Shown: positions 50,901 through 60,844, numbered from the stretch's first letter. The stretch: 64,000 nt of DNA from Spongilla lacustris (GCA_949361645.1 OX442416.1:2033430-2097429), one strand, 5' to 3'. The notes: generated from the letters alone by a model not told the origin. Numbers and translations are program-made.

Positions 50901-53900
50901 TTTGTGCATCTGAATCAATAGCCTTCAATCTCAGCACATTTATTGATTTTATCTTACAGGAAACAGCATTGTGATAACACTTTAATGCCAAGCATGATAA
51001 TGAGTGCTGATTCTAAGAAAATAATGGCATAATGCTAGGGTTTTTGAAATTATAAATTACCTCTACCCCAGCCAACATATCTCAAAATGGTATTTTATTT
51101 CTCATGCATTAGTAATAGGTTGACCAGTTTACTAATTAATGCTTCCCCCTACATGTGTACCTGATCTTGAATAATTCAGTCCTCTGCAGACAACTTCAGC
51201 TACTCCATAATAATAAGACTGAACATTGCACACAGATCCCCATATGGTGACTCCAGGACTGGTCTGTACACACAGCTCAATTCTCCCTTCTAGTGCCGTT
51301 GAGCCTCCAGTCAAGCGAACTGATCCTGCTTGGCAGCCTGCAACAAATACAATATGGGCCAAGGTCCCAAAATACTTTTTCAGCCATTGCTTCTAATTTT
51401 GACTATGCTGCAACCTCTGGCAAACTTATAAAAATAGATATGTGCACAATAAAAATAGTTCTATTACATGAAGTAAGAACAAGCAGCCTCAAATCATTGT
51501 TACTATATAACATGCAGATTCTTTTTAATGTTGCGAACATAATGATTAACAATTGCCATGGTTAGGTTGATTTCACTCATCCCTATCCCTCTTTAATTTC
51601 TATGGCCAACTACTTCTGTCTGTTATTTTCCTGCGTTATACCAGCAGAGTAACACTACTGCACTATGTACCCAATTGTACAGTCTCAAGACCATAATACC
51701 ATACTGTACCCTATTTGTGTCTGCCATGCAATATGGACACCCGTTTTATTGTCTGTCACATGCCAGGAACATTATAAACGTGGTGGAGTACATATAAATG
51801 TTTGCACAATAGCAACTGTGGAATACCAAACTACCCTTAAAGGTGTAAATGAACACATGTACATTAATCATGAAATGCAACTAAAGAGATAATTATGTAT
51901 ATATCTATACTCAACCTAAAAATGAACCAGCTAGACGCATATGCACTTGCCTTGATTTAGTGGGTAGTTTTCGCATCTCAAGCCAGCACTGTTTTGTGTG
52001 TAGGAATAATATACGTTGGACATGCCACATGACCATATAGATGCTTCATTTCCATTGCAGTTTATGTATTGAATCAGAACGGGTCCAGTCCCCAGTCCAA
52101 ATGTATTGTCAATATAGATATACGCAACTAAAATGAATGAAAAGATATCCGCATGCATGTCAAATTACGCTCCTAGCTCGCCAAAATATGGATCTTGTTA
52201 TCATGAGGATGTATTCTGCATGATTTCTGTTAATTGCTAGACATGACATCAATTCTATGATGTATTCATCATGTGTAGATGATATGTCCAACTGGATGGA
52301 ATTAGGAGTAGCAGCTGCATGCACTTCTAATGCATGAACGTATCATAACTTTCAGTTTGAAGAATAGTGACTTTATCAGTACATGCATGGTACGAGGGGG
52401 CTACTTATTGCCTGACCCCGCCATTTTAAATAGGAACAAGCTACTATACACGTGCTAATCTACCAGTGTTCATATGTGAAATCTTAACCAAGCCAAACCA
52501 TGCCGTACCGTGCTAGCACGGAAAGATAGTGTCGTGTGAATGTGACAAAATACCTCACGCCCAGCTATAGGGTATGGGGGAGCGCTGCAAGCTCCACCAT
52601 TGGGGCCCCAGACATCAAGTCGCCAACGCTTTTTTGCTTTGTAAGACTCTGAAAAATTTTCAATACAGAGTAAAAGAATAAAGTGGACAATTAATGCTAG
52701 CAAAAAGATTTAATTATAGATATCCTCGGAACAGGTATTTTTCCATGTTTGTTTGAAAGTTTATAGCGTTGGACTGTGTTAAGGTGGGCCAAAAAAACAA
52801 AAGCTTCTAAAGTCATATTCGAACGCGCCGATCTTTTCCAAATGCGTATTCATACTTATAATCGGCCGCTTTCCAGCGCGGCACTGTTTCGTGTCCATGC
52901 ACCGGTACGCAAGATAACAACAGGGATCAGTATATGTATTTATTATCTCTGATAATAACATAGAGATTAGAAACAGCATCAATCAACACTAATCAACGCG
53001 CGCCACTGTGGAATAGAATGTGTTTCTTCAGTTTCATCATAGACGATGCCCCGCCCGCGCGCGCGAAAAGCGTGAAAGTATTGAAATACATATATCCTGG
53101 GAGGGGGGGAGAACTCAGATCTTGAAGTTAAGATTGTCACGCAATAACATCATTACATGACCGTGAATCCCCCCCCCCCCCCCCCCCCCCCTAATACATA
53201 TATGTATTCCCCATATCCATATGGCTTAAAATGTGTGAAAGGTGCGGAATTCCAAAAAGTAAGTCTGTCACTGTCTGTGCATTTGGAATTCACTTTTGTC
53301 AAAAACGGCCCGGCCAAACGACAGACTGTCCGCGCATTTTTTTAATGGAAACCTTTTTTTTAAAAGAGCTATATTGCATGTGTTCAACGATTGTATACGA
53401 TTCATGTTTTGGTGAATACTGAAGGTCTATTAAGTAAAGTAATTATCTGACCTGGATTCTGAAATCCTAGCTGTCTGCAGACAACCTGCCCAGCAGCGGA
53501 GTTCCACCCTCCACTCAATCCATACACTGTCCCCCAGACATTTAGAGCGTTGTTACACACCTGCACGCGTCCTTCATTCACATCAGAGCCATTGACCAGA
53601 CGTACACTTTGTCCGCTGCACGGTGCTATTATAGAGTACAAGTAATGTTCATGGCAGGATAAATGAAGACATTGATTACACCCTCACCACACCCACACAC
53701 ACACTACAAACTTTAAAAACTGACAGAAGAAAAATATTTTCAGCCCTCACCCACTAAAATACAAGGCTGAAGGTGAGGTTCAGTCTATTAAATTAAATCA
53801 TTCATCAGAGAATAGAAGAATGCAAGAATACACAAACGCGTACATTATTATTTATTTATTAATAGAATACAATAAGAAGAAGAAGATGCATATTATTACT

Positions 53901-56900
53901 ATTGACACATTATTTATGACATATTTAAGTGATACATTACACCTATATATGATAAACTATAGGATATGGTGTATGACTCAACAGACTAAGTATATCTCTG
54001 AGCACATCGAATTTACTACACTACACATATATAGAGTTACAGCATGCTCTACTTAGGAGAGCTTCACACCAGGGCTGCGTTTAGCCTCCCATATATGTCA
54101 AGGTCTACCCTGCTATGTCGACCTCTAAATGAGGTTTTACAGTTGCCTGAATCTCACCCTCATGAGGCAGAATGCCAATGCTAGGCAATTTTGGCAAGAT
54201 TTGTCCCACATCTTGTGACTTATAGTGCTTTTTTATAAATAGTATTATGATTGTTATATTACAGATGACTGCCCTAACACTAGTTTGCTCCTAAACTAAT
54301 GGCACATGGACGATGATGTGCTAGCAGAACCAGCCTTGTGTTAGTACTGAAATATCATTTGTGATATTGGTCCTGCCCTAGGTCTTCATCTCAATCCTTC
54401 AAAATGTGAGCTTTTCAATACATGTAGATGCAATGAATTTAAACTTTTCAGTCCCACCAAAGATGAAGACCCGATATCCTGGGATCCTCTATTGCTGATA
54501 CAATACTGTTCAATTTATATATAGTATCTAAGTGATTGGAGATCGAAAATGTTGCTCTGCAAAATCCACACATAGCTCTTATGCTGCTACATATGTGTGG
54601 TGGCTTTAGCAAGCGCTGCCACATAGCTTCTTGCACTACACCTCAAACAATGGCAACAGATAACTGTCTTGCGATTGAGATGGCCAGAGAACAAACCCAG
54701 CTGAGCCTTCAACATGGTGGTCTAGGCTTCAAATCACTTGTCCATCACTGCTCAGCAGCATACATTGCCTCTCTCAGCAGCACTGGCTCCTCCTTGGCCA
54801 ACAATAGTAATCTACTGCATGCACTGACAGCCTTAAATGCTAATGTAATTTCTATTGATGCTTTGACCATTGATGTTATTATAGACCACCCTCATCAATA
54901 ACATTTCTTTTCTTCCAAATTGGAGGCTACATAGCTCCATCACCTTCTCAATAACAGTTCTGCAGCTGACAAAGCAAGACTTCTGTCTGTGTCCTCTGCG
55001 CATGCATCTTCATGGCTCCTGACCTAGGACTCCATCTAGACCCTGAAGAAATCCAGGTTGCCATCAAATGGTATGTGGCTTGGAATAGACACATCTTACG
55101 GGTCAAGATGTGCAATGTGTCCCCACAACATATTTGATCCCCTTGGCCACCATGCTGTAACATGTCAGTGGCGGATACAGGGGGGGGGGGGGGGGGTTCC
55201 AGGGGTCGGAACACACCCCCCCCCCTCGAAACTGAATATGAATATAATTAATGTATAATCGGCGCACGTGAGCTATACATTTCTATGGAGAGTTCAGCGT
55301 GCACTCCGTGAAGTTGCTAAATAGCTTATTCTTATTGCTTATTCGTTGTTTAGTACTATATTCTGTAAACTGCGAGAAATGTAGTAGGCTGGTATTTATA
55401 CGTAAATCTAAATGTATTCCAAAATGCTAACCCGCGGACGTAATAGAGCGATTCTTTCCGCAGTTATTTTGATTGGTGCGCTAGTATTAGAACCCATCAA
55501 GGTTGAATGCACCTTGCTGCATGCTTTTAGAATTTTAACATAGCAAAGAAACTAAGCCGGCGCATGTAATTTTGTACACGTACAATGGCGAATGCAAATC
55601 TGCGATATGATGAAGCACATGCATGCAGCCCTTTCAAACCACAATAACCTGGAAGCCAGAACGTAACGGAGTGGCACGCATTTATTGGTTATGACATATT
55701 GCCTCCGTTTTCCGTTTCTAATCCCCCCTATACATGTACAATCTGTGGAATGTGTATACAAAAAATGTTTTCGCGCGCCAATGTCACACTGTGAAGTAGG
55801 TCATCTGCCGGAATCAGTGTGATGGTAAATTTTAAGTGGCTCAACTGAATAGCAAAGAAAAGCGCGCATTCATGTTCCAACACAGCCATTTAAATCCGTA
55901 AAACCAGAACGTAACCGAGGGCACACATTTGTTGGTGTTGATTGCCTTAGTGTCCAATAAAAACTGTGGAAAAATTAGAATACGTACCACAAAAATTGTC
56001 GCGCGCTTCGCGCGCGCCCCTCCCCTTCATCAATAATTCATGTAGAACCCCCCCCCTCGCCAAAATCCTGCATCCGCCCCTGCATTATCTCCCGCCATAA
56101 TGCCCTGCCTAGCATTGGTCATTGCCAAAGACACAGGCATCTTTTGGACTGTTCTCAAACTGGAGAATTTGTTTAATAAGAGTGAATGCCAGAGCTATCC
56201 TCTGAAGAGTATAGAACCAAACATGTGTGTTATTATTATTCATTTGTATGAAGTATTTATTCCATTCTAAATTTGCTGTGTGTATTGCCCCAACCTGTCA
56301 CTGGACCACCTTGGCCATCACTCCCTGACATGCAAACATGGTGGTGATGTGGTTACACGCGACAACAGATTAAGGGACGATTTAGTGGAGTATTGTCACC
56401 TGGCACATATTGGCTGTCAAGTAGAGATGGGAAGTGGATGGGGACCAGAGAAGAGCAGAACACGGCCAGCTGATGTTCTGATTCCTAATTGGTCATTAGG
56501 CAAGCCAGTTGCACTTGACCTTACTGTCACATCACCGCTCAATGCTGAAACAATTTCTAAACCGAGGGGTCTGCAGCGTATGCAGCAGAACAGAGAAAGC
56601 ATGTTGCAAATGACCCCAGAGCTAGGCTTGTGGTAGAACTTTATGGGTGTTGGGATCAGGCAAACTCCATCTTGACTTGGATCATGTCTAGCTTGTCAGC
56701 TGCGTTGTTCCAAATCCCCAGGCTATCACCTGGCCGACTCTGTGGAAATCTTAGCGTAACTCTGGTACGGGCAAATGCTAGAGCTCTGCTAGCAAGGTGT
56801 GCAGGCTGTAAGGATGGTCCAGGCGATGATTTCTTAGAATAGGTTTTCACATTTGTGTATATTATAATATGTATCTATTATGTGTATACTTAAATTCTTT

Positions 56901-57586
56901 GAATTATAAATTATATATATTATTCTATAACTTGCTAACCTGTCGACATTTGTATGACGACCCCTCTACAACTGACCCCCGCTCGTGAAGAGAAGTCACA
57001 TGAAGCGCAACAGTATGTAGAGCAGCTAGTAATAGAGCTCTCGTATCCATAGCAATTGAAACCATAAGGATACGATGGCATAATTGGATATTGAGCATAA
57101 CGGTAGCTGTTAACTGCAACATCTGCCAGCAGAAACAGAATTGAAATGTAAACTGATACGTGCATGCATGCAATATATGATGTGTACGTACTGGAGGTAG
57201 GGAGGCCAAGTTGTCTACAAATCACCAGTGCGTCTTGGTAGTTAAAATTTGTGCTGCAGATTCCATTCCACTGCCCGCCATAGCAGATTTCTACATTTCC
57301 TTCAGTGCTTAAATCTCCTCCAGTCAAACGAACTTGGCCGTAAGTACAGGGGGATGATGCTATAGAAAAGCATCCTTACATGCCATGTGTAGCAATTGAT
57401 CACATTACTTACTTGAACACTGAACACCGGCATCATCGTAGCCATGATTGCAGGGAGAGTAGTCCCCTATCAGGCTTTGGTAGTCACATTGGAACAGAGA
57501 CAGCTCTGTACCCCGGCAGTTTACGTTATTCATGTAGATTGCCTGAATACCACTTGAATAAGAATTGTATAGATTATTATAGGTTC
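37946..57586 (-). CDS. SRCR-Ig transmembrane receptor, spliced gene of at least 19 exons
   Basis: Reconstructed from splice sites and phase. Exons (5' to 3'): 57586-57413, 57359-57192, 57122-56940, 53625-53452, 52127-51951, 51337-51161, 48593-48426, 46554-46390, 46320-46129, 46069-45902, 43936-43511, 43461-43300, 43258-42956, 42894-42550, 42498-42073, 42014-41751, 40920-40895, 38903-38497, 38171-37946. The product has one SRCR half, six complete SRCR domains, two Ig-like domains, one unassigned domain, a third Ig-like domain, a membrane-proximal domain, a single transmembrane helix with a KRMATKR stop-transfer patch, and a cytoplasmic tail with several tyrosines. All introns are phase 1 up to the linker exon, then phases 0 and 2. 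The 5' end (signal peptide and first SRCR half) was not found. It is likely a type I cell-surface recognition receptor; the ligand is unknown. Confidence 0.78.
38497..38903 (-). CDS. receptor exon: juxtamembrane domain and transmembrane helix
   Basis: Acceptor TTATTTCAG at 38904, donor GTAAGC at 38496; 407 nt, phase 0 to phase 2. A Cys-containing membrane-proximal region (ITYILTSLCYCDVDE, ATCASDG) is followed by a glycine-rich hydrophobic helix (GGFIGGLSFGVLMTALVASV). From memory, the fold resembles the membrane-proximal region seen in sponge SRCR/Ig proteins. Several potential N-glycosylation sites (NIT, NVT). Confidence 0.82.
40895..40920 (-). CDS. possible 26 nt linker microexon
   Basis: Between Ig-like domain 3 (ends phase 1) and the membrane-proximal exon (starts phase 0) the gene needs an exon entering in phase 1 and leaving in phase 0. 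Acceptor ACATTTCAG at 40921 and donor GTAGGT at 40894 bound exactly such a piece, encoding VLYNTHNIQ. A larger unseen exon is the alternative. Confidence 0.45.
41751..42014 (-). CDS. receptor exon: Ig-like domain 3
   Basis: Acceptor ATTTTCAG at 42015, donor GTAATA at 41750; 264 nt, phase 1. Hallmarks AVLTCTSQGG, TRWIQNG, LYVCSVDN. Confidence 0.82.
42073..42498 (-). CDS. receptor exon: unassigned extracellular domain
   Basis: Acceptor GCCATTTAG at 42499, donor GTAAGT at 42072; 426 nt, phase 1. 142 residues rich in Tyr, Ser and Gly, with VQLQWTPLPGPAYILHY resembling a fibronectin-III start, and two cysteines (LVCILD, YCPYS). No confident family. Confidence 0.75.
42550..42894 (-). CDS. receptor exon: Ig-like domain 2 plus linker
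   Basis: Acceptor AATCTGCAG at 42895, donor GTAATG at 42549; 345 nt, phase 1. SLTWYFEG and SDAGVYEV match Ig strands C and F, but the usual cysteines are replaced, so the domain would lack its core disulfide. The tail contains a lone Cys (EKCEARV). Confidence 0.75.
42956..43258 (-). CDS. receptor exon: Ig-like domain 1
   Basis: Acceptor TTCAACCCAG at 43259, donor GTTAGT at 42955; 303 nt, phase 1. Ig hallmarks: STITLYCQS, TYTWRA, HYYCVVNNG. Confidence 0.82.
43300..43461 (-). CDS. receptor exon: SRCR-7 second half
   Basis: Acceptor TCATTTTAG at 43462, donor GTAATG at 43299, phase 1. Contains SITCIGSESNVGGC, NCGHEKDAVISC. Confidence 0.82.
43511..43936 (-). CDS. receptor exon: SRCR-6 second half fused to SRCR-7 first half
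   Basis: A 426 nt exon bounded by CTGTAAG at 43937 and GTTGGT at 43510, phase 1. It joins the end of one SRCR (IYCTGNEASIGQCSNYS, AGVTCLG) to the start of the next (ECSSGDVQLADG, EGRLKICKRDGYW, AALIVCRSIGLN) without the intron that separates domains elsewhere, indicating intron loss. Confidence 0.82.
44144..45750. mobile_element. 1.6 kb foldback element in a receptor intron
   Basis: Ends ACGGTGGCCCGGTAGGTCGC and its complement. Inverted homology continues inward through the whole element: GGGCGTGGCC blocks, TTGTTAGAGAACT, GCGTAGTGCATGG, the GTCTGGCTTGCG / CGCAAGCCAGAC pair and AATGGACCTTTTGCC. A ~21 bp subterminal repeat (GTCGACATAGAGCATTGTGC) occurs about 3 times at the left and 5 times at the right. 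The flanks GTGTTCTT and ATGTTCTA match at 6 of 8 positions, a worn 8 bp target duplication. Poly-G at 44730-44756. No transposase. Confidence 0.85.
45606..45722. repeat. subterminal 21 bp tandem repeat of the foldback
   Basis: Five units of TGCACAATGCTCTATGTCGAC, contiguous without spacers; the left arm has about three units (44170-44240). Confidence 0.88.
45902..46069 (-). CDS. receptor exon: SRCR-6 first half
   Basis: Acceptor CTATATGTAG at 46070, donor GTAAGG at 45901; 168 nt, phase 1. Motifs CTEGQVRLADGS, YEGRVEVCRSGVWV, AALVVCRQLGYP. The next intron houses the 1.6 kb foldback. Confidence 0.87.
46129..46320 (-). CDS. receptor exon: SRCR-5 second half
   Basis: Acceptor TTTGTCACTAG at 46321, donor GTAACA at 46128, phase 1. 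A tyrosine/serine/asparagine-rich start is followed by LSCQGTETRLMNC and DVGIRCYG. Confidence 0.85.
46390..46554 (-). CDS. receptor exon: SRCR-5 first half
   Basis: Acceptor AATTACCAG at 46555, donor GTAAGT at 46389; 165 nt, phase 1. Motifs CVPGSVHLANG, EGRLEMCINGSW, NIACRQMFG. Confidence 0.85.
46604..47616. mobile_element. TTAA-flanked inverted-end element
   Basis: TGTACGAACG at the left and CGTTCGTACG at the right, each bordered by TTAA (46600-46603, 47617-47620), as in piggyBac or Kolobok-type insertions. Just inside, GCGGGAAC words occur in both orientations, with repeated GGTTCCCG motifs near 46636 and 47300. It contains the CACTA-like MITE at 47380-47530. It lies in the receptor intron 48425-46555. 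Confidence 0.65.
47380..47530. mobile_element. CACTA-like MITE, copy 2
   Basis: 151 bp, over 90% similar by eye to 36773-36923; ends CACTATGTAAAAGG and TTTTTACACAGTG, flanked by TAT on both sides. Nested inside the TTAA-flanked element, so inserted later. Confidence 0.83.
47926..47960. repeat. poly-G run
   Basis: 35 consecutive G within a receptor intron. No clear inverted ends nearby. Confidence 0.9.
48426..48593 (-). CDS. receptor exon: SRCR-4 second half
   Basis: Found by reading the minus strand directly, because no long ORF marks it. Acceptor CCTAAACAG at 48594, donor GTGGGT at 48425, phase 1. Encodes NPSCSGTESSLLSCSFSYS and ESGVRCQ, a canonical SRCR C-terminal half. It supplies the partner missing for 51161-51337, which strongly supports the one-gene model. 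Confidence 0.82.
49322..49715. repeat. ~200 bp tandem duplication
   Basis: CAATGGCAATTGACCGGTGT occurs near 49323 and 49541, each followed by the same order of words: GGAAGTA, TATTGCG, GTAGTAACCGTA, GTAGATTACTGTATGTAAAA and TTCCGTGATTTTTC. The first unit has a longer A run. In a receptor intron; purpose unknown. Confidence 0.8.
49740..51160. other. receptor intron, no further exon recognised
   Basis: A 108-codon minus ORF at 50466-50792 has Cys-rich words (ECLGCPLYW, ACMICSF) but no SRCR or Ig pattern and no fitting splice phase; left unassigned. Confidence 0.4.
51161..51337 (-). CDS. receptor exon: SRCR-4 first half
   Basis: Acceptor TTTGTTGCAG at 51338, donor GTACAC at 51160, phase 1. Motifs CQAGSVRLTGG, EGRIELC, WGSVC, AEVVCRGLNY. 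Confidence 0.85.
51951..52127 (-). CDS. receptor exon: SRCR-3 second half
   Basis: Acceptor TTTTAG at 52128. Contains VLIQYINCNGNEASIWSC and NSAGLRCENY. The phase-consistent donor is GCAAGT at 51950, a GC-AG type intron; the nearby GTGCAT would break phase. Confidence 0.78.
53169..53191. repeat. poly-C run
   Basis: About 23 consecutive C in the intron between the SRCR-3 first-half and second-half exons (53452 to 52127). Confidence 0.85.
53452..53625 (-). CDS. receptor exon: SRCR-3 first half
   Basis: Acceptor TATAATAG at 53626, donor GTCAGA (weak) at 53451, phase 1. Motifs GQSVRLVNGSDVNEGRVQVC, NVWGTV, AAGQVVCRQLGF. The second cysteine position of the WGTVC motif reads WGTVYG, an atypical loss. 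Confidence 0.82.
54055..54110 (-). pseudogene. tiny retrotransposon 3' fragment
   Basis: The minus-strand reading includes DIYGRLNAALV followed by a stop, matching the C-terminal DIYGRLN signature of the retrotransposon family. Very short, so tentative. Confidence 0.4.
54372..55165 (+). pseudogene. degenerate non-LTR retrotransposon fragment 1
   Basis: Plus-strand peptides match the ORF at 7093-9081 in order: LNPSKCELF (54388), LSLQHGGLGFKSLVHH and CSAAYIASLS (54697-54780), then DPLGHHAVTC (55137-55165). Stops and frame changes intervene. Homology ends exactly where the hAT-type MITE begins. It is antisense to the receptor gene, inside its 3.3 kb intron. Confidence 0.78.
55166..56082. mobile_element. 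hAT-type MITE, second copy of the GGCGGAT family
   Basis: Ends CAGTGGCGGATACAGG and CCTGCATCCGCCCCTG. Internal borders match 12571-12857: TATGAATAT-ATTAATGTA after the left homopolymer, and TCATCAATAATTCAT before the right one, but the interior is about 600 bp longer. The 8 bp flanks TAACATGT and CATTATCT do not match, suggesting later rearrangement at one side. Confidence 0.78.
56280..56845 (+). pseudogene. degenerate non-LTR retrotransposon fragment 2 (endonuclease region)
   Basis: Encodes LGHHSLTCKHGGDVVTRDN, SRTRPADVLIPNW and VALDLTVTSPLN, then after a frame change VELYGCWDQ and ARALLARC, matching the C-terminal third of the family ORF. It overlaps fragment 1 at the LGHH motif, so it is from a different copy rather than a continuation. 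Confidence 0.78.
56940..57122 (-). CDS. receptor exon: SRCR-2 second half
   Basis: Acceptor CTGGCAG at 57123, donor GTTAGC at 56939. Same Cys-rich CSTYCCASCDF signature as 2941-3126. The following intron is 3.3 kb and contains retrotransposon fragments and a hAT-type MITE. Confidence 0.78.
57192..57359 (-). CDS. receptor exon: SRCR-2 first half
   Basis: Acceptor CTATAG at 57360, donor GTACGT at 57191. Motifs YGQVRLTGGDLSTEG, EICYGGQWNGIC, DALVICRQLGLP. Near-duplicate of 3192-3359. Confidence 0.82.
57413..57586 (-). CDS. receptor exon: SRCR-1 second half
   Basis: Acceptor CCAAAG at 57587, donor GTAAGTAATG at 57412, phase 1. Contains NVNCRGTELSLFQC and DAGVQCSS. It needs a first-half exon to its right, but none was found up to 64000, so the 5' end of this gene is outside the window or this block is a non-functional duplicate of 3414-3590. 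Confidence 0.75.
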
Positions 57587-57648
57587 CTTTGGATTGGAAA
57601 AGATAGGGAAGGAGGAGAGTCACATTTAATTATAAGCACACTGACACA

Positions 57649-57966
<318 letters not shown>

Positions 57967-58688
57967 GCACGCACACGCGCGTACATGTACAAGTATATGG
58001 TTCTGTAGGTTTTTAGCCAGATCAGTTTGACACACCAAAATGGAAATATTTCCTCAATTCCGATACATGTAGCGGTAGCCGGTTGCAAAATCCACTGTAC
58101 AACTCTAAAGATTATTCATTGTAAAAAATGATTTTTAAAATTATTTTTCAGCAAAAAAATGTCACGCGCTTGTTTGTCAACACTTGCCATATAGATATTG
58201 TGTTGTTCGCATCGAAAATGATGAAAATGCTACTCTCGAGGTGTAACATAACACGCAGAGGTAAGCAATGTATGCACCTCGCAGCCAGGAAGTCTGGCTA
58301 TAACTGGCTGATAATGCAAACATATAAAGATTGGATTTGTCGGTTTAGACTTACAAAATGTGAGTTTGAAATATACGTATCCTTATAATACGATTTCATT
58401 CAGTAATGTGTACTCAAGATGGTAGGAAACATGCATATAGTACGGAAACAAGTGCATCACTGTAGTGTAGGTACTTGGATAAATCGCGTAAGTGAGTCCG
58501 TATACTCCGTAAATCGATGATCTAATTTAAAAGTAGGTCGAAAACTGGACACGTACATCACGGTACATGTATTTCGTTAATTTGAAAAGGTCTCAACGAA
58601 ACGAATCTGACTACATAGAATGCAACACGATTGTCTAAATTCGAGCTGGTTCCTGATCTATTTTGACGCATTCGATTCGTAGTATAAT

Positions 58689-59067
58689 GCACCTATCAAT
58701 GTAGCCTCGTCCCCAGGCCAAGTTGCGGGGGCGAAAAACAGGTTTTTCGCCCCCGCCACTTATAAAACACAGGGCCTGGGGGCGAGGCTACTATCAATGG
58801 TACGTGCGTTCCCCCCCCCCCCCCCCCCCATTTAATATAATAACACCCCATGGCCATGGTTGGGGGTTAATAACTGGTCAATTGGCCTCAATTCGCAGCG
58901 CCATTTGCTGTTGACCACACCCAATGTCAAAATCCCCCGTACGCGTGGAAACAATGGTCAAATCCCCCACTAATCTCCTATTTGTCCCGGATTTGGGTGA
59001 GGGGGGGCCGAGGGGGGCCCCGGGGGGGGGGGGGGGGGGGGGGGTTGCGCTTACCATTGATAGGTGC
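58689..59067. mobile_element. MITE with GCACCTATCAATGGTA ends
   Basis: The left end is GCACCTATCAATG, interrupted by the hairpin at 58702-58790 and continuing GGTACGTGCG. The right end is the complement (TACCATTGATAGGTGC, ending 59067). Poly-C at about 58811-58829 and poly-G at about 59023-59044 lie close to the two ends. Confidence 0.75.
58702..58790. mobile_element. 89 bp hairpin MITE with 9 bp target duplication
   Basis: Near-perfect hairpin with ends TAGCCTCGTCCCCAGGCC and GGCCTGGGGGCGAGGCTA. The exact 9 bp CTATCAATG stands on both sides (58693-58701, 58791-58799), and the host MITE's other end shows the uninterrupted sequence. Confidence 0.85.
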
Positions 59068-59069
59068 AA

Positions 59070-60595
59070 AATTTAGTGAATGAACCTTGACTCTGATTGT
59101 GGAACAACTATCACAGGATATACATGTATATTGTGATTAAACCAGGCATTGAATCATCATAGTAGTGATAGTACAAAGTATGAGGACGTTTGGATGATGC
59201 CCAAAGGGTGCCGCTTAACTACCCAGGCCTTTTGTGTTATTCTGCATGAAAAAAAAAACACACATGCGTATATAAATGTATCTTTATCGAGAGTTACGTT
59301 AACTCTCATATAGGATTTGACCCCGATTATGAATGTCATTAAAAACGCGACTCGCGGACTCGTGACGATCGGATCGCTTAGATGTTTCTCACTGTCCAAC
59401 AAGATGTTAAAAACATGCAGTTAACATGCAGTTTAGCATTTGTTTGACGTAACAAAACCGCTTAGTTGCGGAGAACAAAACACTTTTCTAAACTCGTACC
59501 CAGTCCCACGGATTGTTGTCGACCACTTTTTGTGTTGGAAACGCATAACTCGGGATAAGAACATGTCTACGGAATAAAAACTACACCAATCGTTTCAGAA
59601 TTGGTCGCCATACTCGCTTCCGTGGTTAAATAGTTTCAAAGCTACAACGTATATATTAATGGTTGGGTTAGCAACTAAAAGTGTAGTAACGAGTCCTGAG
59701 GACTCTCGCTCTCGACGATTTGCACATGCTAGAGTCTACAAACAACAGTACTATAGCTACTAGATCTACTGGGAATATAATGTGTATAGTCTGGGCACTA
59801 GTATCTGTTTATCACTAATTATAATTATTAATTGTAATATAGGACCGTCCCGTACGTTTGACGTTAGTGAAGTTGTTCTAATCTTGTCAAAAATAAATGC
59901 CCTTCAAACTAGAGATGACGTTTTGCATCCAGCCAGAGCATGCTACAAAGCAGAGCCTGAAAAGAAACGGACCATTTGACGTGCAAAGTATATCGAGCAG
60001 AGCCAGAAAAGGTCCAACGGACTGCTAAAAGACAATGACATAAGACAGACTGTACCAGATTAAGACTCAGCACAATAAAGTCACCCATAGGTATGTAGTA
60101 CGTAGCTACCTGGCTGCTGAGCTCGTATAAACGACGCGGTGTGACGGGTACCCCAACTGATCGGTACTGGTTTATGTGAGGCTAGAGGTCAGATGTGATA
60201 GCTGATATGTCAGGTGTCTGTATTAATGCATAGCTTCACTAATACTAAAACCGTAGCTACACCGTCACGTACATGTAGCAGTACTTGTGAATCCATTAAC
60301 ACATAGGTGTGTTATGAATGTCATAATTATGAACATAACAGGTATTTGATCAAATGCCATATGCATGCAGCACCATTGTACTTTTAGTTTTTGTATTTTA
60401 AAAGATACATCTCTTTTTTTGAAACTCTCAATCACGTGTAAAAATGCTGACCAGTGAAGTCAAAACATGGGTTGTCCCTGGGTTGGTATCAGATGGATAG
60501 TTTACACAAGCTGGCTTCTTTGACTTCTGATCTATTTACACTGCATGCAGATAGAGATGCAATATCAATATTACAGATCTTATGTACATGTATAG
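59070..60595. other. no gene recognised
   Basis: Short ORFs only. The missing first exons of the receptor gene were searched for on the minus strand here by eye and not found. Confidence 0.45.
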
Positions 60596-60599
60596 GGGT

Positions 60600-60840
60600 A
60601 CACAACAGCCAACAGGGCAAGGTCACTACAACAGGGGCTCAAACACTACAACAGGGGCACAGTAGGCATGCAGTCATTCTAAAAGGGGGGGCAGTCATTC
60701 TAACAGTGGCACAGTCTATAGGGGGCACAGTCACTCCAACAGGGGCACAGTCACTCCAAAAGGGGCACAGTACTCCAACAGGGGCAGTCATTCCATTAGT
60801 GATAGTCTATCCAATGCACAGTCACTACAACAGGGGCACT
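60600..60840. repeat. ~20 bp minisatellite
   Basis: About 10 imperfect units of ACAGGGGCACAGTCACTCCA. The 150-codon ORF across it owes its openness to the repeat. Confidence 0.82.
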
Positions 60841-60844
60841 TTTG

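Noticed and set aside
54372..56845. One continuous retrotransposon interrupted by the hAT-type MITE
   Set aside because: The two fragments overlap at the LGHH-TC motif and the sequence directly right of the MITE is not retrotransposon, so they come from different copies.
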